NCBI GenBank assembly: GCA_023244865.1
Contig: JAHFLM010000006.1
Location: 1 to 18,290, forward strand
DNA from: Candidatus Harrisonbacteria bacterium
GTDB taxonomy: Bacteria > Patescibacteriota > Minisyncoccia > UBA6257 > UBA11618
DNA: 18,290 nt
Reading direction: 5' to 3'
Part shown: positions 5,941-13,285 of the stretch, piece after piece
Layout: every line of letters begins with the position of its first letter
Numbering within the stretch: the stretch's first letter is position 1
Notes under the pieces: generated by a model
Seen by the model: the letters and a program-made list of their open reading frames with translations, nothing else
Told to the model about the DNA's origin: nothing
Databases searched by the model: none
Program-made: the position numbers and the translations under genes

Positions 5941-7182
5941 TTACACATTACTACCAGCCACAAACCCAGTTGTCCAGCAAAGCTGTAAAGAAAAGCCTCC
6001 CGACGGGCGATTAATATCCAGCAAATCTCCAGTCACAAATAAGTTTTCACAAACCTTCGATCGCATAGTCTTCATGTCAACTTCTGAAAGCAAAACTCCA
6101 CCATCCGCGACAACCGCTCGATCATAACCCATCAGCCCAGTGATTTTAACGGGCAGTGCCTGTAAAAGTTTAGCAATCATTTTCCGCTCATCTTTTTTAA
6201 TACTATGCACTTTTGTTTCCGAAATCACGCCCCCTAATAAAGTCAAAACCGCTTTCGTCGTCCCCTCCGGCACTAATTCACTAAGTACATTTTTCAAAGT
6301 TTTATTTTTATTATTATCAAATAAATCCAAAACTAATTTATAAATTTCGCCTAAATCATTTTTAGGATAAAGATTAATCGTCGCCGTCACTTCTCCGGTG
6401 TGTAATAAATCCCCTACCTGTTTCGCTGAATTTAAGATCAAAGGTCCCGACATGCCAAAGTGCGTACATAAAATATTTCCCACCTTCATAAACGCCTTTT
6501 TGCCGTCAACGAAAAAGGTAATTTTTACCTCGGGTAAAGTTATCCCAGCTAAACTCTTAATCCAAGTATCAGAAACAGCTAAAGGCACGATCGCCGGTGT
6601 TGGCTGCTTCACCTTATGCCCCAATAGCCCTAGCCAAGGAAAGCTATCCCCCGTCGAACCCGTCTCGGGATGAGAAAATCCCCCAGTCGCAAAAATAAAT
6701 TTATCCGCTTCATAAGTAAGTCCTCTCGACACCACTCCAATTATTTTATTTCCTTCCTGTAAAATTTTTGAAACAGGCAACCCAGTTCTAATCGTAATAT
6801 TTTTATGATCACAATATTTTTCCATCACCGCACAAACATCCGGCGCTTTAAAAGTATTTGGAAAGGCTCGCTTATTCGCCTCAACTACCAGCGGCAGTCC
6901 TCTTTTTTCAAAAAAATCAAAAGTCTCCTTCGCTCCAAATTGAGAAAAAGCTGAATACAAAAACGGCTCAGCCTCCCCATAATTTTTCAATAAAACCCGA
7001 TTATCAAACTCCGCATTTGTCACATTACACCTCCCTCCCCCCGTAATTCGCAACTTCTCCCCCAATCTTTTATTTTTTTCTAAAATCAAAACCCGGAGCC
7101 CGCGCAAAGCCGCCGTCCCCACCGCCATCATCCCAGCCGGCCCCCCACCCACCACAATCACATCATATTTTTCTCTATCCAT
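5941..7182 (-). CDS. HI0933/YhiN-family FAD-dependent oxidoreductase
   Basis: 413-residue flavoprotein of the HI0933/YhiN family, a full-length match. The N-terminal dinucleotide-binding motif is VIVVGGGPAG (8-17) with acidic E35 at the end of the second strand. TGGGRCNVTN at 47-56 is the family hallmark. Mid-protein ATGG (followed by FSHPETGSTGDSF) and C-terminal FVTGDLLDINRPSGGFSLQ complete the FAD site. Members are soluble oxidoreductases of poorly defined physiological role, so I give no reaction. No Shine-Dalgarno sequence precedes the ATG (7180-7182). A palindromic element (7195-7266) fills the gap to the NUDIX gene upstream. It is probably the last gene of the rpmF-led transcript. Confidence 0.88.
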   Translation of the reverse strand: MDREKYDVIVVGGGPAGMMAVGTAALRGLRVLILEKNKRLGEKLRITGGGRCNVTNAEFDNRVLLKNYGEAEPFLYSAFSQFGAKETFDFFEKRGLPLVVEANKRAFPNTFKAPDVCAVMEKYCDHKNITIRTGLPVSKILQEGNKIIGVVSRGLTYEADKFIFATGGFSHPETGSTGDSFPWLGLLGHKVKQPTPAIVPLAVSDTWIKSLAGITLPEVKITFFVDGKKAFMKVGNILCTHFGMSGPLILNSAKQVGDLLHTGEVTATINLYPKNDLGEIYKLVLDLFDNNKNKTLKNVLSELVPEGTTKAVLTLLGGVISETKVHSIKKDERKMIAKLLQALPVKITGLMGYDRAVVADGGVLLSEVDMKTMRSKVCENLFVTGDLLDINRPSGGFSLQLCWTTGFVAGSNV

Positions 7183-7194
7183 TTTTTTATTATT

Positions 7195-7266
7195 GTCATT
7201 CAGAGTCCAATTCCGTTCGATTTCTTATTTTTATAAGAATCGATTCGGAATTGAGACGTGGAATCT
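7195..7266. repeat. palindromic intergenic element overlapping a NUDIX stop codon
   Basis: An imperfect hairpin. AATTCCG at 7209-7215 pairs with CGGAATT at 7246-7252, and the stem continues through TCGATT and CTTAT matches with small bulges (about 18 bp, A/T loop). Outside it, ATTC and GAAT pair again at the edges, framed by GTCATT (7195) and AATCT (to 7266). The right edge enters the stop codon of the NUDIX gene (7265-7267). No T-run follows, so it is not a standard terminator. Confidence 0.7.
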
Positions 7267-7678
7267 ATTCAGTATTTTTATAAAACAAATCCAAAGCAAT
7301 TTTCGTCCCTTCCGAAAGTGGAAATTTTTCCAAATCATCTTTCGTCTTTGCAAACACAATCGCCTCACCCTCCTTCAAAATCAAATCCGCCTTTTTGATA
7401 TTTCGAGCTACAAAAACATAACGCAATCGATCCTCACCATCCAAAGAGCTCTTCATAACAAAAGAACCGACTAATTTAAAATCATCCTCAAGTAATTTTA
7501 TACATAGTTCTTCGCGAATTTCACGAGATATAGCTTGCAATGGCGTCTCCCCAACTTCCGAAGACCCACCAAAATTCACCACCTTCCCCGGCACCCCAAT
7601 CCCGGGTTTATTATCCCGTTTCTGTAAAATATATTCACCCTCGGTACTTATTAAAATTGACTGAACAGATTCTTTCAT
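7265..7678 (-). CDS. NUDIX hydrolase
   Basis: 137 residues, about the size of a single Nudix domain. The Nudix box starts GSSEVGE and continues to REIREELCI: the REUxEE core is intact, but the conserved Gly near the end is Cys. It has a strand-rich start (SVQSILISTEGEYILQKRD) as in MutT-like enzymes, so the usual chemistry is hydrolysis of a nucleotide diphosphate derivative; the substrate is unknown. No Shine-Dalgarno sequence precedes the ATG (7676-7678). The gene is bracketed by two palindromic elements, 20 bp upstream (7698-7823) and at its stop codon (7195-7266). Its position after rnc suggests read-through from the rpmF promoter. It is not closely similar to the other NUDIX protein (3722-4255) outside the box. 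Confidence 0.82.
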   Translation of the reverse strand: MKESVQSILISTEGEYILQKRDNKPGIGVPGKVVNFGGSSEVGETPLQAISREIREELCIKLLEDDFKLVGSFVMKSSLDGEDRLRYVFVARNIKKADLILKEGEAIVFAKTKDDLEKFPLSEGTKIALDLFYKNTE

Positions 7679-7697
7679 AAAATTAAAACTACTACAT

Positions 7698-7823
7698 GGT
7701 AATCTGATTATTTTGAGATGAGTCCGAGGCGTCTTTGAGGTCTCTTATGAGCTGTACGATTAGTACTGCGAATAAGGAAGCCGAAAAGACAACGACGGAA
7801 TCGCTCAAAATAATCAGATTACC
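7698..7823. repeat. 126-bp long palindrome overlapping the rnc stop codon
   Basis: Outer arms of 20 bp are perfectly complementary (7698-7717 and 7804-7823). The 86-bp interior continues the pairing imperfectly: GA.TCCG, then GTCTTT, then CTTAT, then GC, and finally GTAC/GTAC (7754-7757, 7763-7766) around a 5-nt loop. By hand I count about 49 pairs including a few G-U, with scattered mismatches and small bulges. The right arm covers the last two codons and TGA stop of rnc (7814-7816). The left arm ends 19 bp before the NUDIX start. Confidence 0.85.
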
Positions 7824-8497
7824 CCCATCGCTTTTTTAGCCGCCTCAAGCTCCCCCTCCTGTTTAGAAAACCCCTCCCCCTGCGCAATCAACTCACTATT
7901 AATATACACTCCCACTAAAAATTTCTTCTCATGCTCCGGCCCCTTTTCTTCTAATACTTTATAAACCGGCGTCACTTTATGATCCGCCTGCGTTCTCTCC
8001 TGCAACAAACTCTTCGCATCTCGATAACTTCCTTTACTAAAAATATTTTGCAATTCCGGCATCACCACCTTATTAATAAACTTCTTCGCCGCGACATACC
8101 CACCATCCAAATAAATCGCCCCAATCAAAGCCTCCATCGCATTGCCTAAAATCACTTCTCTCCCACGACTCGACTCTTTCGCCTCACCCTTCGACAACAA
8201 CAAAAAACTCTCTAAATCAATGTTTTTAGAAATATGAGCCAAAGTAATATAATTTACCAAAGCCGCTCGCAAAGGCGTTAACTTACCTTCGGAATAATCC
8301 GGGTACCGATGATAAATCTCCTCAGTCACAATTAACTCCAAAACCGCATCACCCAAAAACTCCAATCGCTCATTATGATTGGGCTTCCAATGATTATTCT
8401 CATTTAAATAAGATCGATGCGTTAACGCCTCGATCAAATAATTTTTCTCCGCAAAAGTATACTCAATATTTTTCTCAATCCCTTCAAGTTTCACCAT
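7814..8497 (-). CDS. rnc: ribonuclease III
   Basis: 227 residues. RNase III cuts double-stranded RNA in rRNA and mRNA maturation. The signature NERLEFLGDAVLE (42-54) supplies E46 and D50, equivalent to E. coli E41 and D45. The second catalytic pair lies in ILGNAMEALIGAIYLD: E122 matches E117, but the place of D114 is taken by N119. A dsRNA-binding domain follows from about 160 to the end (DAKSLLQERTQ through GELEAAKKAM). The start overlaps the nusB stop by one base (TAATG), so the two are translationally coupled; an AAGGAGG lies 16 nt upstream, farther than usual. The TGA stop is inside the right arm of the 126-bp palindrome. Confidence 0.93.
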   Translation of the reverse strand: MVKLEGIEKNIEYTFAEKNYLIEALTHRSYLNENNHWKPNHNERLEFLGDAVLELIVTEEIYHRYPDYSEGKLTPLRAALVNYITLAHISKNIDLESFLLLSKGEAKESSRGREVILGNAMEALIGAIYLDGGYVAAKKFINKVVMPELQNIFSKGSYRDAKSLLQERTQADHKVTPVYKVLEEKGPEHEKKFLVGVYINSELIAQGEGFSKQEGELEAAKKAMGVI

Positions 8498-9003
8498 TAT
8501 TTAGTTTCTTCACCCTCCTTTGACACGTTAGAGCCTTCGGCGGAGGCAACTACCTTCTCTTCAGCCTTCTCATTATCATATTTCTCCAACCCTAATTCTT
8601 TATAAATCGTCCCCAAAACTCCGTTAATAAATTTTCCAGAGTTTGGACCACCGTAATTTTTAGAAATCTCGATTGCCTCGTTGATCGCCACCTTAGGCGG
8701 CACCTCTGCCTTATCGGCATAAAGCAACTCCCACAATCCGATCCTCAAAGCATTCCGATCCGTAATAGCAATCTGAGCAATCGGCCACTCAGGTGCCGCC
8801 TTCACAATGATCTCATCAATCTCAGTAATATGTTCCACGATCCCAGTCAAAAGACGCCAAACAAACTCCGGTTCGTCAAAACCCGGAGCAAATTCGGCCA
8901 TATTCCTCTCAACAATTTTAGACAAATCTGGTTTCTTGTCGTTAAAATCCCACTCGTAGAGCGACTGTAAAACGATTGACCGACCAAGCTGTCTTGTTGC
9001 CAT
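8497..9003 (-). CDS. nusB: transcription antitermination factor NusB
   Basis: 168 residues. NusB binds boxA RNA together with NusE (S10) in rRNA antitermination complexes. Diagnostic segments are the N-terminal R-x6-VLQSLYEWDF helix, ITDRNALRIGLWELLY, and PPKVAINEAIEISKNYG followed by SGKFINGVLGTIYKEL near residue 135. The last ~30 residues are an extra acidic, Glu/Lys/Ser-rich tail, probably disordered. It lies between rpmF (26-nt gap) and rnc (1-nt overlap). No Shine-Dalgarno sequence is seen before ATG 9001-9003. Confidence 0.92.
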   Translation of the reverse strand: MATRQLGRSIVLQSLYEWDFNDKKPDLSKIVERNMAEFAPGFDEPEFVWRLLTGIVEHITEIDEIIVKAAPEWPIAQIAITDRNALRIGLWELLYADKAEVPPKVAINEAIEISKNYGGPNSGKFINGVLGTIYKELGLEKYDNEKAEEKVVASAEGSNVSKEGEETK

Positions 9004-9029
9004 AGGAATAATTTAAAGTTCTATTTATA

Positions 9030-9212
9030 CTATTTTGTAAGTTTAACCGCTTTCTCCTGAGTCTTATACTGACCACACTGACGACAGATCTTGTGACCTG
9101 AAATCGGTCCTTTGCAGTTGGGGCAAACGCTAAGATTCGTCTTCTTTAAAGCCAAATGCGAGCGCCTCTTACCCACCTTACTTCTTGTATGATGCTTAAC
9201 TGGAAGTGCCAT
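9030..9212 (-). CDS. rpmF: 50S ribosomal protein L32
   Basis: 60 residues with the typical MALPVKHHTRSKVGKRRS start of L32, which mediates contact with 23S rRNA. A zinc ribbon is formed by C30-x2-C33 and C43-x2-C46, so this is the zinc-binding form. It is the first gene of the rpmF-nusB-rnc operon, 27 nt downstream of the -10 box at 9239-9244. The ATG has no clear Shine-Dalgarno sequence; the leader is short and A/T-only. Confidence 0.95.
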   Translation of the reverse strand: MALPVKHHTRSKVGKRRSHLALKKTNLSVCPNCKGPISGHKICRQCGQYKTQEKAVKLTK

Positions 9213-9238
9213 ATTTTCAAATAATTTTTATTAACTAC

Positions 9239-9268
9239 ATAATAACATCCCATTAGGTAATTCGTCAA
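9239..9268 (-). promoter_or_regulatory. promoter of the rpmF-nusB-rnc operon
   Basis: On the minus strand: TTGACG (9263-9268), 18-bp spacer, TATTAT (9239-9244). It lies just after the helicase terminator, so the operon starts afresh here. Confidence 0.7.
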
Positions 9269-9269
9269 T

Positions 9270-9301
9270 AAAAAGACCCCGGGCAGTAAAACCGCCCGGG
9301 G
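9270..9301 (-). terminator. intrinsic terminator of the helicase gene
   Basis: On the minus strand, CCCCGGGC pairs with GCCCGGGG (9294-9301 with 9277-9284), closing further through GT/AC, followed by TCTTTTT. It lies 18 nt after the helicase stop codon and is the most GC-rich hairpin in the window. Confidence 0.88.
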
Positions 9302-9319
9302 CCAACAATCAAACGCTCT

Positions 9320-11215
9320 TTAATGAAAAGCTAACGCCGAAGTGATGAGGTTAAAGGGAAATCCACCCGGAGGGGCGATTTCCACAATATCCCAAGCAAT
9401 CACGCGCCCTGGTGCATGAATCGATGTCACCGACTCACGAGCCAAGATAGCTTCAAAGTAAGTCTCGTCCGCAAGTCGCGTCCAATACTTACCCCTGCCG
9501 CCACGCTGGAAAACCTTATCCGGGAAACCAGTCGCAATCGCCGCTTGCAAAGCTTGCTGGGAATAATCATTACTTCCATCAAGCTCTCCGTAAAGCTCTT
9601 GCAGGTTACCAATGAGCTGCCACATATTCCGCCAAGTCTCTTGCAAGCCTCGGTAGGAAATAGCATTAGCCATGCACCACTCTCCCAAACTCATCTCTCC
9701 TCGCTTTTCAACCTCAAGCAACACCTCAACCTCTGCCCAGCAATCAAAAGTAGCAGAAGCTTTGAAGCGTTGATGCTTTGTATTCGCCTCCAGCCATTCT
9801 GGAAAACGATGCTTCCGGGACGGCAAGTAAAAGAGTCGAGCATTCCGCGCTCCAATCACGATCGCCGCCGCATGAGGACACCCCATTTTAGCCGCGTTCA
9901 TGAGAATCACCGCGTCGCGTGGGTCACAACCCATCCGAACACACTTCTTTCCCAATTCCGTGATTGTCCCACGACGATCGATCAAGCCAAGCAACAAAAG
10001 TTGTCGCTCGGCCTCCGCCCAGTTTTCGTCTGGTGGATTATCGATAAATCGCAAAGTCTCACCCGGTTTCAAGCCCAAAGACTTAATCACAAGTGACACT
10101 TCCCGGAGTGGCATTCGCAGAATTTCCGGCGTCGTGTAGACCGCCCTCTTAGATTTATCAATCTCAGAGAACAATCGCACACATTCACCAGAGGCCTCTC
10201 GACCCGCTCGACCCAAACGCTGCTTCAAACGATCCTGAGCAATCTTAGTCACCCCGAGCCCAGACGTATCCGAAGCCGCAGAGTAATAGATCTCTCGAGC
10301 CAAACCAGAATCGATCACCCAACCAATCTTTGGCAAAGTGACCCCAGTCTCAGCAATGTCCGTTGCCACCGTAATGGTCAAACCCTTAAAGTCAGCAAAC
10401 GGCGCATGACGCTCTTCCGGAGGCAGGTCTCCATGCAATGGCAAAATTCGCGACTGGACCGGCAACTGAAGATTCAATCTCTTGATCGCTTCAATCGCCC
10501 GCGCAATCTCTTCTTTACCAGGCATGAAAATCAAACCATTCACATGATCGCCGCGAGTGGTGATGAGCCGCTCGACTTGCCGAGCCAACTCATCATAAAG
10601 ATCCCCGTTGTTCTCCAGATTCAGATTCACAAATGTCTCGACCACGGGAAACAACGTCGAGAGACCCTCACCATTCACCATGCCGCAACCGAAGTGTTTC
10701 GCCAGTGGCTCCGCCACCGCCGTCGCACTCATCAACAGAAACTTCACTTTAGAACCAAGCTTCTGAGCACGCTCAACCAATCCCACGTTCAAGTCGCTAT
10801 CCAGCAACCGCTCATGAAATTCGTCGAACACCACGACCGACACTTTCTCAAGCATCGGATCCCGCTGAATCATGCCACGGAGAATTCCCCCGGTCACAAA
10901 CAGGATCTTGGTCTTGTGAGACATTCGCTTTTCAGCGCGAATTTGATATCCCACCAAATCCCCAATGTCGCAGTCCATCTCACTCGCCACTCTCGTAGCC
11001 AGTTCGACGGCCAACACCCGCTTCGGCACCGAGATGACAATCATGCCGCTATCGGTATAACCGGTCTCGTGAAGCAAGGGCCCGATCTGGGTGGTCTTCC
11101 CAATACCAGTCGGCATCACAAGGACACCTCGACCGGCCTCCACCATCTCCCAAATCTCCGACGCCATTTTCCAAAAAGGCAGACTCCGATTTCCCAAAAG
11201 ACTTCGATCTAACAT
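9320..11215 (-). CDS. DExH-box (DEAH/RHA family) helicase, HrpB-like
   Basis: 631 residues. Superfamily 2 ATP-dependent helicase of the DEAH/RHA group. Motifs in order: Walker A PTGIGKTT (35-42), Walker B DEFHER (131-136), SAT (163-165), TDIAETGVTLP (285-295) and QRLGRAGRE (332-340). A helicase-associated (HA2-like) region follows from about 380. The box reads DEFH, as I recall for HrpB, rather than the DEAH of HrpA. The protein is much shorter than E. coli HrpA (about 1300 aa) and somewhat shorter than HrpB (about 810). I prefer ATG 11215 to GTG 11218 because GGGAGG (11221-11226) is then 5 nt away. It is a single-gene unit with its own promoter and terminator. RNA is the likely substrate; the cellular role is unknown. 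Confidence 0.87.
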   Translation of the reverse strand: MLDRSLLGNRSLPFWKMASEIWEMVEAGRGVLVMPTGIGKTTQIGPLLHETGYTDSGMIVISVPKRVLAVELATRVASEMDCDIGDLVGYQIRAEKRMSHKTKILFVTGGILRGMIQRDPMLEKVSVVVFDEFHERLLDSDLNVGLVERAQKLGSKVKFLLMSATAVAEPLAKHFGCGMVNGEGLSTLFPVVETFVNLNLENNGDLYDELARQVERLITTRGDHVNGLIFMPGKEEIARAIEAIKRLNLQLPVQSRILPLHGDLPPEERHAPFADFKGLTITVATDIAETGVTLPKIGWVIDSGLAREIYYSAASDTSGLGVTKIAQDRLKQRLGRAGREASGECVRLFSEIDKSKRAVYTTPEILRMPLREVSLVIKSLGLKPGETLRFIDNPPDENWAEAERQLLLLGLIDRRGTITELGKKCVRMGCDPRDAVILMNAAKMGCPHAAAIVIGARNARLFYLPSRKHRFPEWLEANTKHQRFKASATFDCWAEVEVLLEVEKRGEMSLGEWCMANAISYRGLQETWRNMWQLIGNLQELYGELDGSNDYSQQALQAAIATGFPDKVFQRGGRGKYWTRLADETYFEAILARESVTSIHAPGRVIAWDIVEIAPPGGFPFNLITSALAFH

Positions 11216-11294
11216 CACAACCTCCCATCAAATTAAATTTTCAAACTTCTTTCACAGGCAAGGAGCACATTGCCCCAAGCCACAAGATACCTTA

Positions 11295-11324
11295 ATTATA
11301 TCACAAAATAAGACATTTTGTCAA
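11295..11324 (-). promoter_or_regulatory. consensus promoter of the helicase gene
   Basis: On the minus strand: TTGACA (11319-11324), 18-bp spacer, TATAAT (11295-11300), both hexamers perfect. The ~75-nt leader includes a short hairpin (GGCAA/TTGCC at 11257-11274) before the Shine-Dalgarno site. Confidence 0.85.
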
Positions 11325-11385
11325 TACAAAAAAGACCCCATCACGAACGAAATCGAGAGGCTTAAAACCTACAAAATACTCTCAA

Positions 11386-11955
11386 TTAACCCAACAAGAT
11401 CTTCTTTATAAAACTCTCCCTGTGTAGCGGGCTCTTCCCCGTCGATACCAAAGCCGCAATATGCTCCTCCGTCCCATACCCCTTATTCCGATCAAATCCA
11501 AACTGCGGATATTGCTTATGGTATTTTTTCATCAAGCGATCTCGCAACACTTTCGCTACAATTGAAGCTAATTTCACGCAATCATATTTTTCATCCGCTT
11601 TCACCATCGATTGAAAATTCACACCCGAACTAATATTCAACTTCAAGCCAGCATCTAAAATTACAAACCCCGGCATGTTTAATTTTTTATAAGCCCGCGT
11701 CGCCGCCAAATTTGCCGCCTGAGTAATATTTATTCGATCAATAATTTTCGAACTTACTTGCGCCACCTCATATTTTATTTCCGGATGCCGACTCAACCAT
11801 TCAAACCACTCCTCCCGCTGAAATTCCGTCAAAGCTTTCGAATCCTTTAAGTCATCAATCTTTAAGCTTAGAGGCATCGCCACCACCGCCACCATCACGG
11901 GCCCAGCCAAAGGCCCCCTACCCACCTCATCAATGCCAATGATGTACTCCTTCAT
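11386..11955 (-). CDS. rnhB: ribonuclease HII
   Basis: 189 residues. RNase HII removes RNA from RNA-DNA hybrids and misincorporated ribonucleotides. GIDEVGRGPLAGPV carries D9 and E10; ILDAG carries D101 and KADEKY carries D121, giving the four acidic residues of the active site. DSKALTEFQRE, ASIVAKVLRD and GFDRNKGYGTEEH are family hallmarks. The start is ATG 11953-11955; GGAG lies only 2 nt upstream, so its ribosome site is poor. It is divergent from the protease gene at 12018. A wobble-containing inverted repeat (AATTGAGAG with CTCTCGATT) after the stop may be a weak terminator. Confidence 0.95.
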   Translation of the reverse strand: MKEYIIGIDEVGRGPLAGPVMVAVVAMPLSLKIDDLKDSKALTEFQREEWFEWLSRHPEIKYEVAQVSSKIIDRINITQAANLAATRAYKKLNMPGFVILDAGLKLNISSGVNFQSMVKADEKYDCVKLASIVAKVLRDRLMKKYHKQYPQFGFDRNKGYGTEEHIAALVSTGKSPLHRESFIKKILLG

Positions 11956-12017
11956 TTCTCCATGATAATATAAATTTGGTTCTTTTATAACTCTTTCTCT
12001 TATACAGGAGGTGGGTC

Positions 12018-13172
12018 ATGACCACTCGAACCAAAATTTATCTCTTAATCATTTCCAGCTTTGCCTTTTTTGCCCTTATCGCCTATAAAAACAATCAGCC
12101 CAAACAAGAAAATCAAAGACATTCAGAAATTCAATCCATAAAAAACATCGAGACCCCCATCGAGCTAAAGAAGCCGATCAAACTCGATGCTGAAAAACTT
12201 CTCAATTCATCGGTTCTCATTCAAGGTAATCGCGGCGGCTTGGGTTCTGGTTTTATCGTCGATGTCGACGGTGAAAAATATGTTTTAGGATGCGATCACG
12301 TTGCTTCTTTTCACGGCCAAACTAACTTCATTCTCAACTTTTATCATCGCGGACCAAATAAACACCCAGTGACCATCCTAGGTACTGATAAATTATTGGA
12401 CGTCGCTCTTTTAAAATTTGATACAAAAGAAGACACCTCAGATATGCCTCCCTTAAAACTTGGCGACTCTGACCAATTAAAAAGATTAGATCCTCTAATT
12501 TATCTGGGTAATCCTTGGCCCGTCTTATTCGTTGTTGATTTTGGCAAAGTCATCATTCCTAAAAGTAATCTCATCAACCAACTGCAAGGTGGAGATCACC
12601 CAGCTTGTCTCATTCATGATTGCCCCACCGCCCAAGGTAGTTCTGGCGGAGCAATTCTTAATAGTGAAGGCGAAGTGGTCGCTATTAACCAAAGATTTTT
12701 ACCCAATAGACCGGGATTCATCCATTATGCAGGCCTTGAAAGCAATGCCATTAAAATTGTCTTGAAAGACCTAACCAAAGTTGGCGAATTAAAACATTGG
12801 GAAACTCAAGTCCTTGCCGAAATGAAAGATCGTCTTACAAGTCATCATTTAAGCATCGACGGATTAAAAACTAGCCCCAAAGAATCCGGCCTAGTAATCT
12901 TCAGCTTAATGCCCAATACAGCTTCCAAAAGTTCGGATCTAGCACTTGGTGATATCGTCCTAGAAATCGACGGCCATCCCATGAAAAGCGTTCAGGATTT
13001 TTACTACTACCTCTACGTCACCCCGCACGACGAAAACTTCGAACCGACTTTCAAAGTCAGTCGAGCCAGTAAAGAATTAAAAATCACCGTCAAAAAAAGA
13101 GAAAAGATCGACCCAATTCCAGAAAATATCGAAGAGATATTCAACCGAATTTTCGGTCCATCAGAGAAATAA
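12018..13172 (+). CDS. membrane-anchored trypsin-like serine protease with PDZ domain (HtrA/DegP-like)
   Basis: 384 residues. An N-terminal hydrophobic helix (about 6-22) anchors or exports the protein, followed by a charged linker to about 60. The chymotrypsin-like domain shows the full triad: H94 in LGCDHVA, D128 in KLLDVALLK, and S209 in QGSSGGAI (the GDSGG of the family, here GSSGG). A PDZ-like domain follows at about 285-360 (SGLVIFSLMPNTASKS, then LALGDIVLEIDG). It most likely handles damaged or secreted proteins outside the cytoplasmic membrane. AGGAGGTG at 12006-12013 is a perfect ribosome site 4 nt before the ATG. A strong terminator follows, so it is a single-gene unit. No clear promoter could be placed in the short divergent gap. 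Confidence 0.87.
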   Translation: MTTRTKIYLLIISSFAFFALIAYKNNQPKQENQRHSEIQSIKNIETPIELKKPIKLDAEKLLNSSVLIQGNRGGLGSGFIVDVDGEKYVLGCDHVASFHGQTNFILNFYHRGPNKHPVTILGTDKLLDVALLKFDTKEDTSDMPPLKLGDSDQLKRLDPLIYLGNPWPVLFVVDFGKVIIPKSNLINQLQGGDHPACLIHDCPTAQGSSGGAILNSEGEVVAINQRFLPNRPGFIHYAGLESNAIKIVLKDLTKVGELKHWETQVLAEMKDRLTSHHLSIDGLKTSPKESGLVIFSLMPNTASKSSDLALGDIVLEIDGHPMKSVQDFYYYLYVTPHDENFEPTFKVSRASKELKITVKKREKIDPIPENIEEIFNRIFGPSEK

Positions 13173-13176
13173 TCTC

Positions 13177-13205
13177 AAAAGCAGTCCCTAAAGACTGCTT
13201 TTTTA
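13177..13205 (+). terminator. intrinsic terminator after the protease gene
   Basis: AAAAGCAGTC (13177-13186), loop CCTAAA, GACTGCTTTT (13193-13202) with T residues to 13204, 5 nt after the stop codon. Confidence 0.9.
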
Positions 13206-13240
13206 TTAGAGTGTTTTAAAAATTTAAAATAACCTTTATA

Positions 13241-13282
13241 TTCTAACTACTAGATTCTAGATTCTAAATACTAGATACTATA
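13241..13282 (+). repeat. 7-bp tandem repeat, six copies, abutting the dnaE start
   Basis: Six consecutive heptamers of form TWCTANN: TTCTAAC, TACTAGA, TTCTAGA, TTCTAAA, TACTAGA, TACTATA. The array ends 3 nt before ATG 13286, taking the place where a Shine-Dalgarno site would be. Confidence 0.8.
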
Positions 13283-13285
13283 CCT

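Noticed and set aside
7692..7808. 38-codon minus-strand frame from TTG with a hydrophobic stretch between rnc and the NUDIX gene
   Set aside because: It lies almost wholly inside the 126-bp palindrome, has no good start codon or ribosome site, and its two ends are the complementary arms. The pairing explains the sequence better than coding does.
7814..7816. TGA as a sense codon (Gly, code 25) so that rnc reads on
   Set aside because: No other gene has an in-frame TGA, and the read-through would run into the palindrome. The standard code is consistent across the window.
7698..7823. Hammerhead-ribozyme-like ATGAGTCCGAGG next to the left arm, and invertible-segment reading of the inverted repeats
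   Set aside because: The invariant CTGATGA core and correctly placed GAAA are absent. An invertible segment would not be expected to have an interior that is itself palindromic, and no recombinase is near.
9416..11212. Long plus-strand frames (up to 268 codons) opposite the helicase gene
   Set aside because: They are shadows of the helicase coding strand. Their proteins are of odd composition, and no ribosome sites or promoters are seen.
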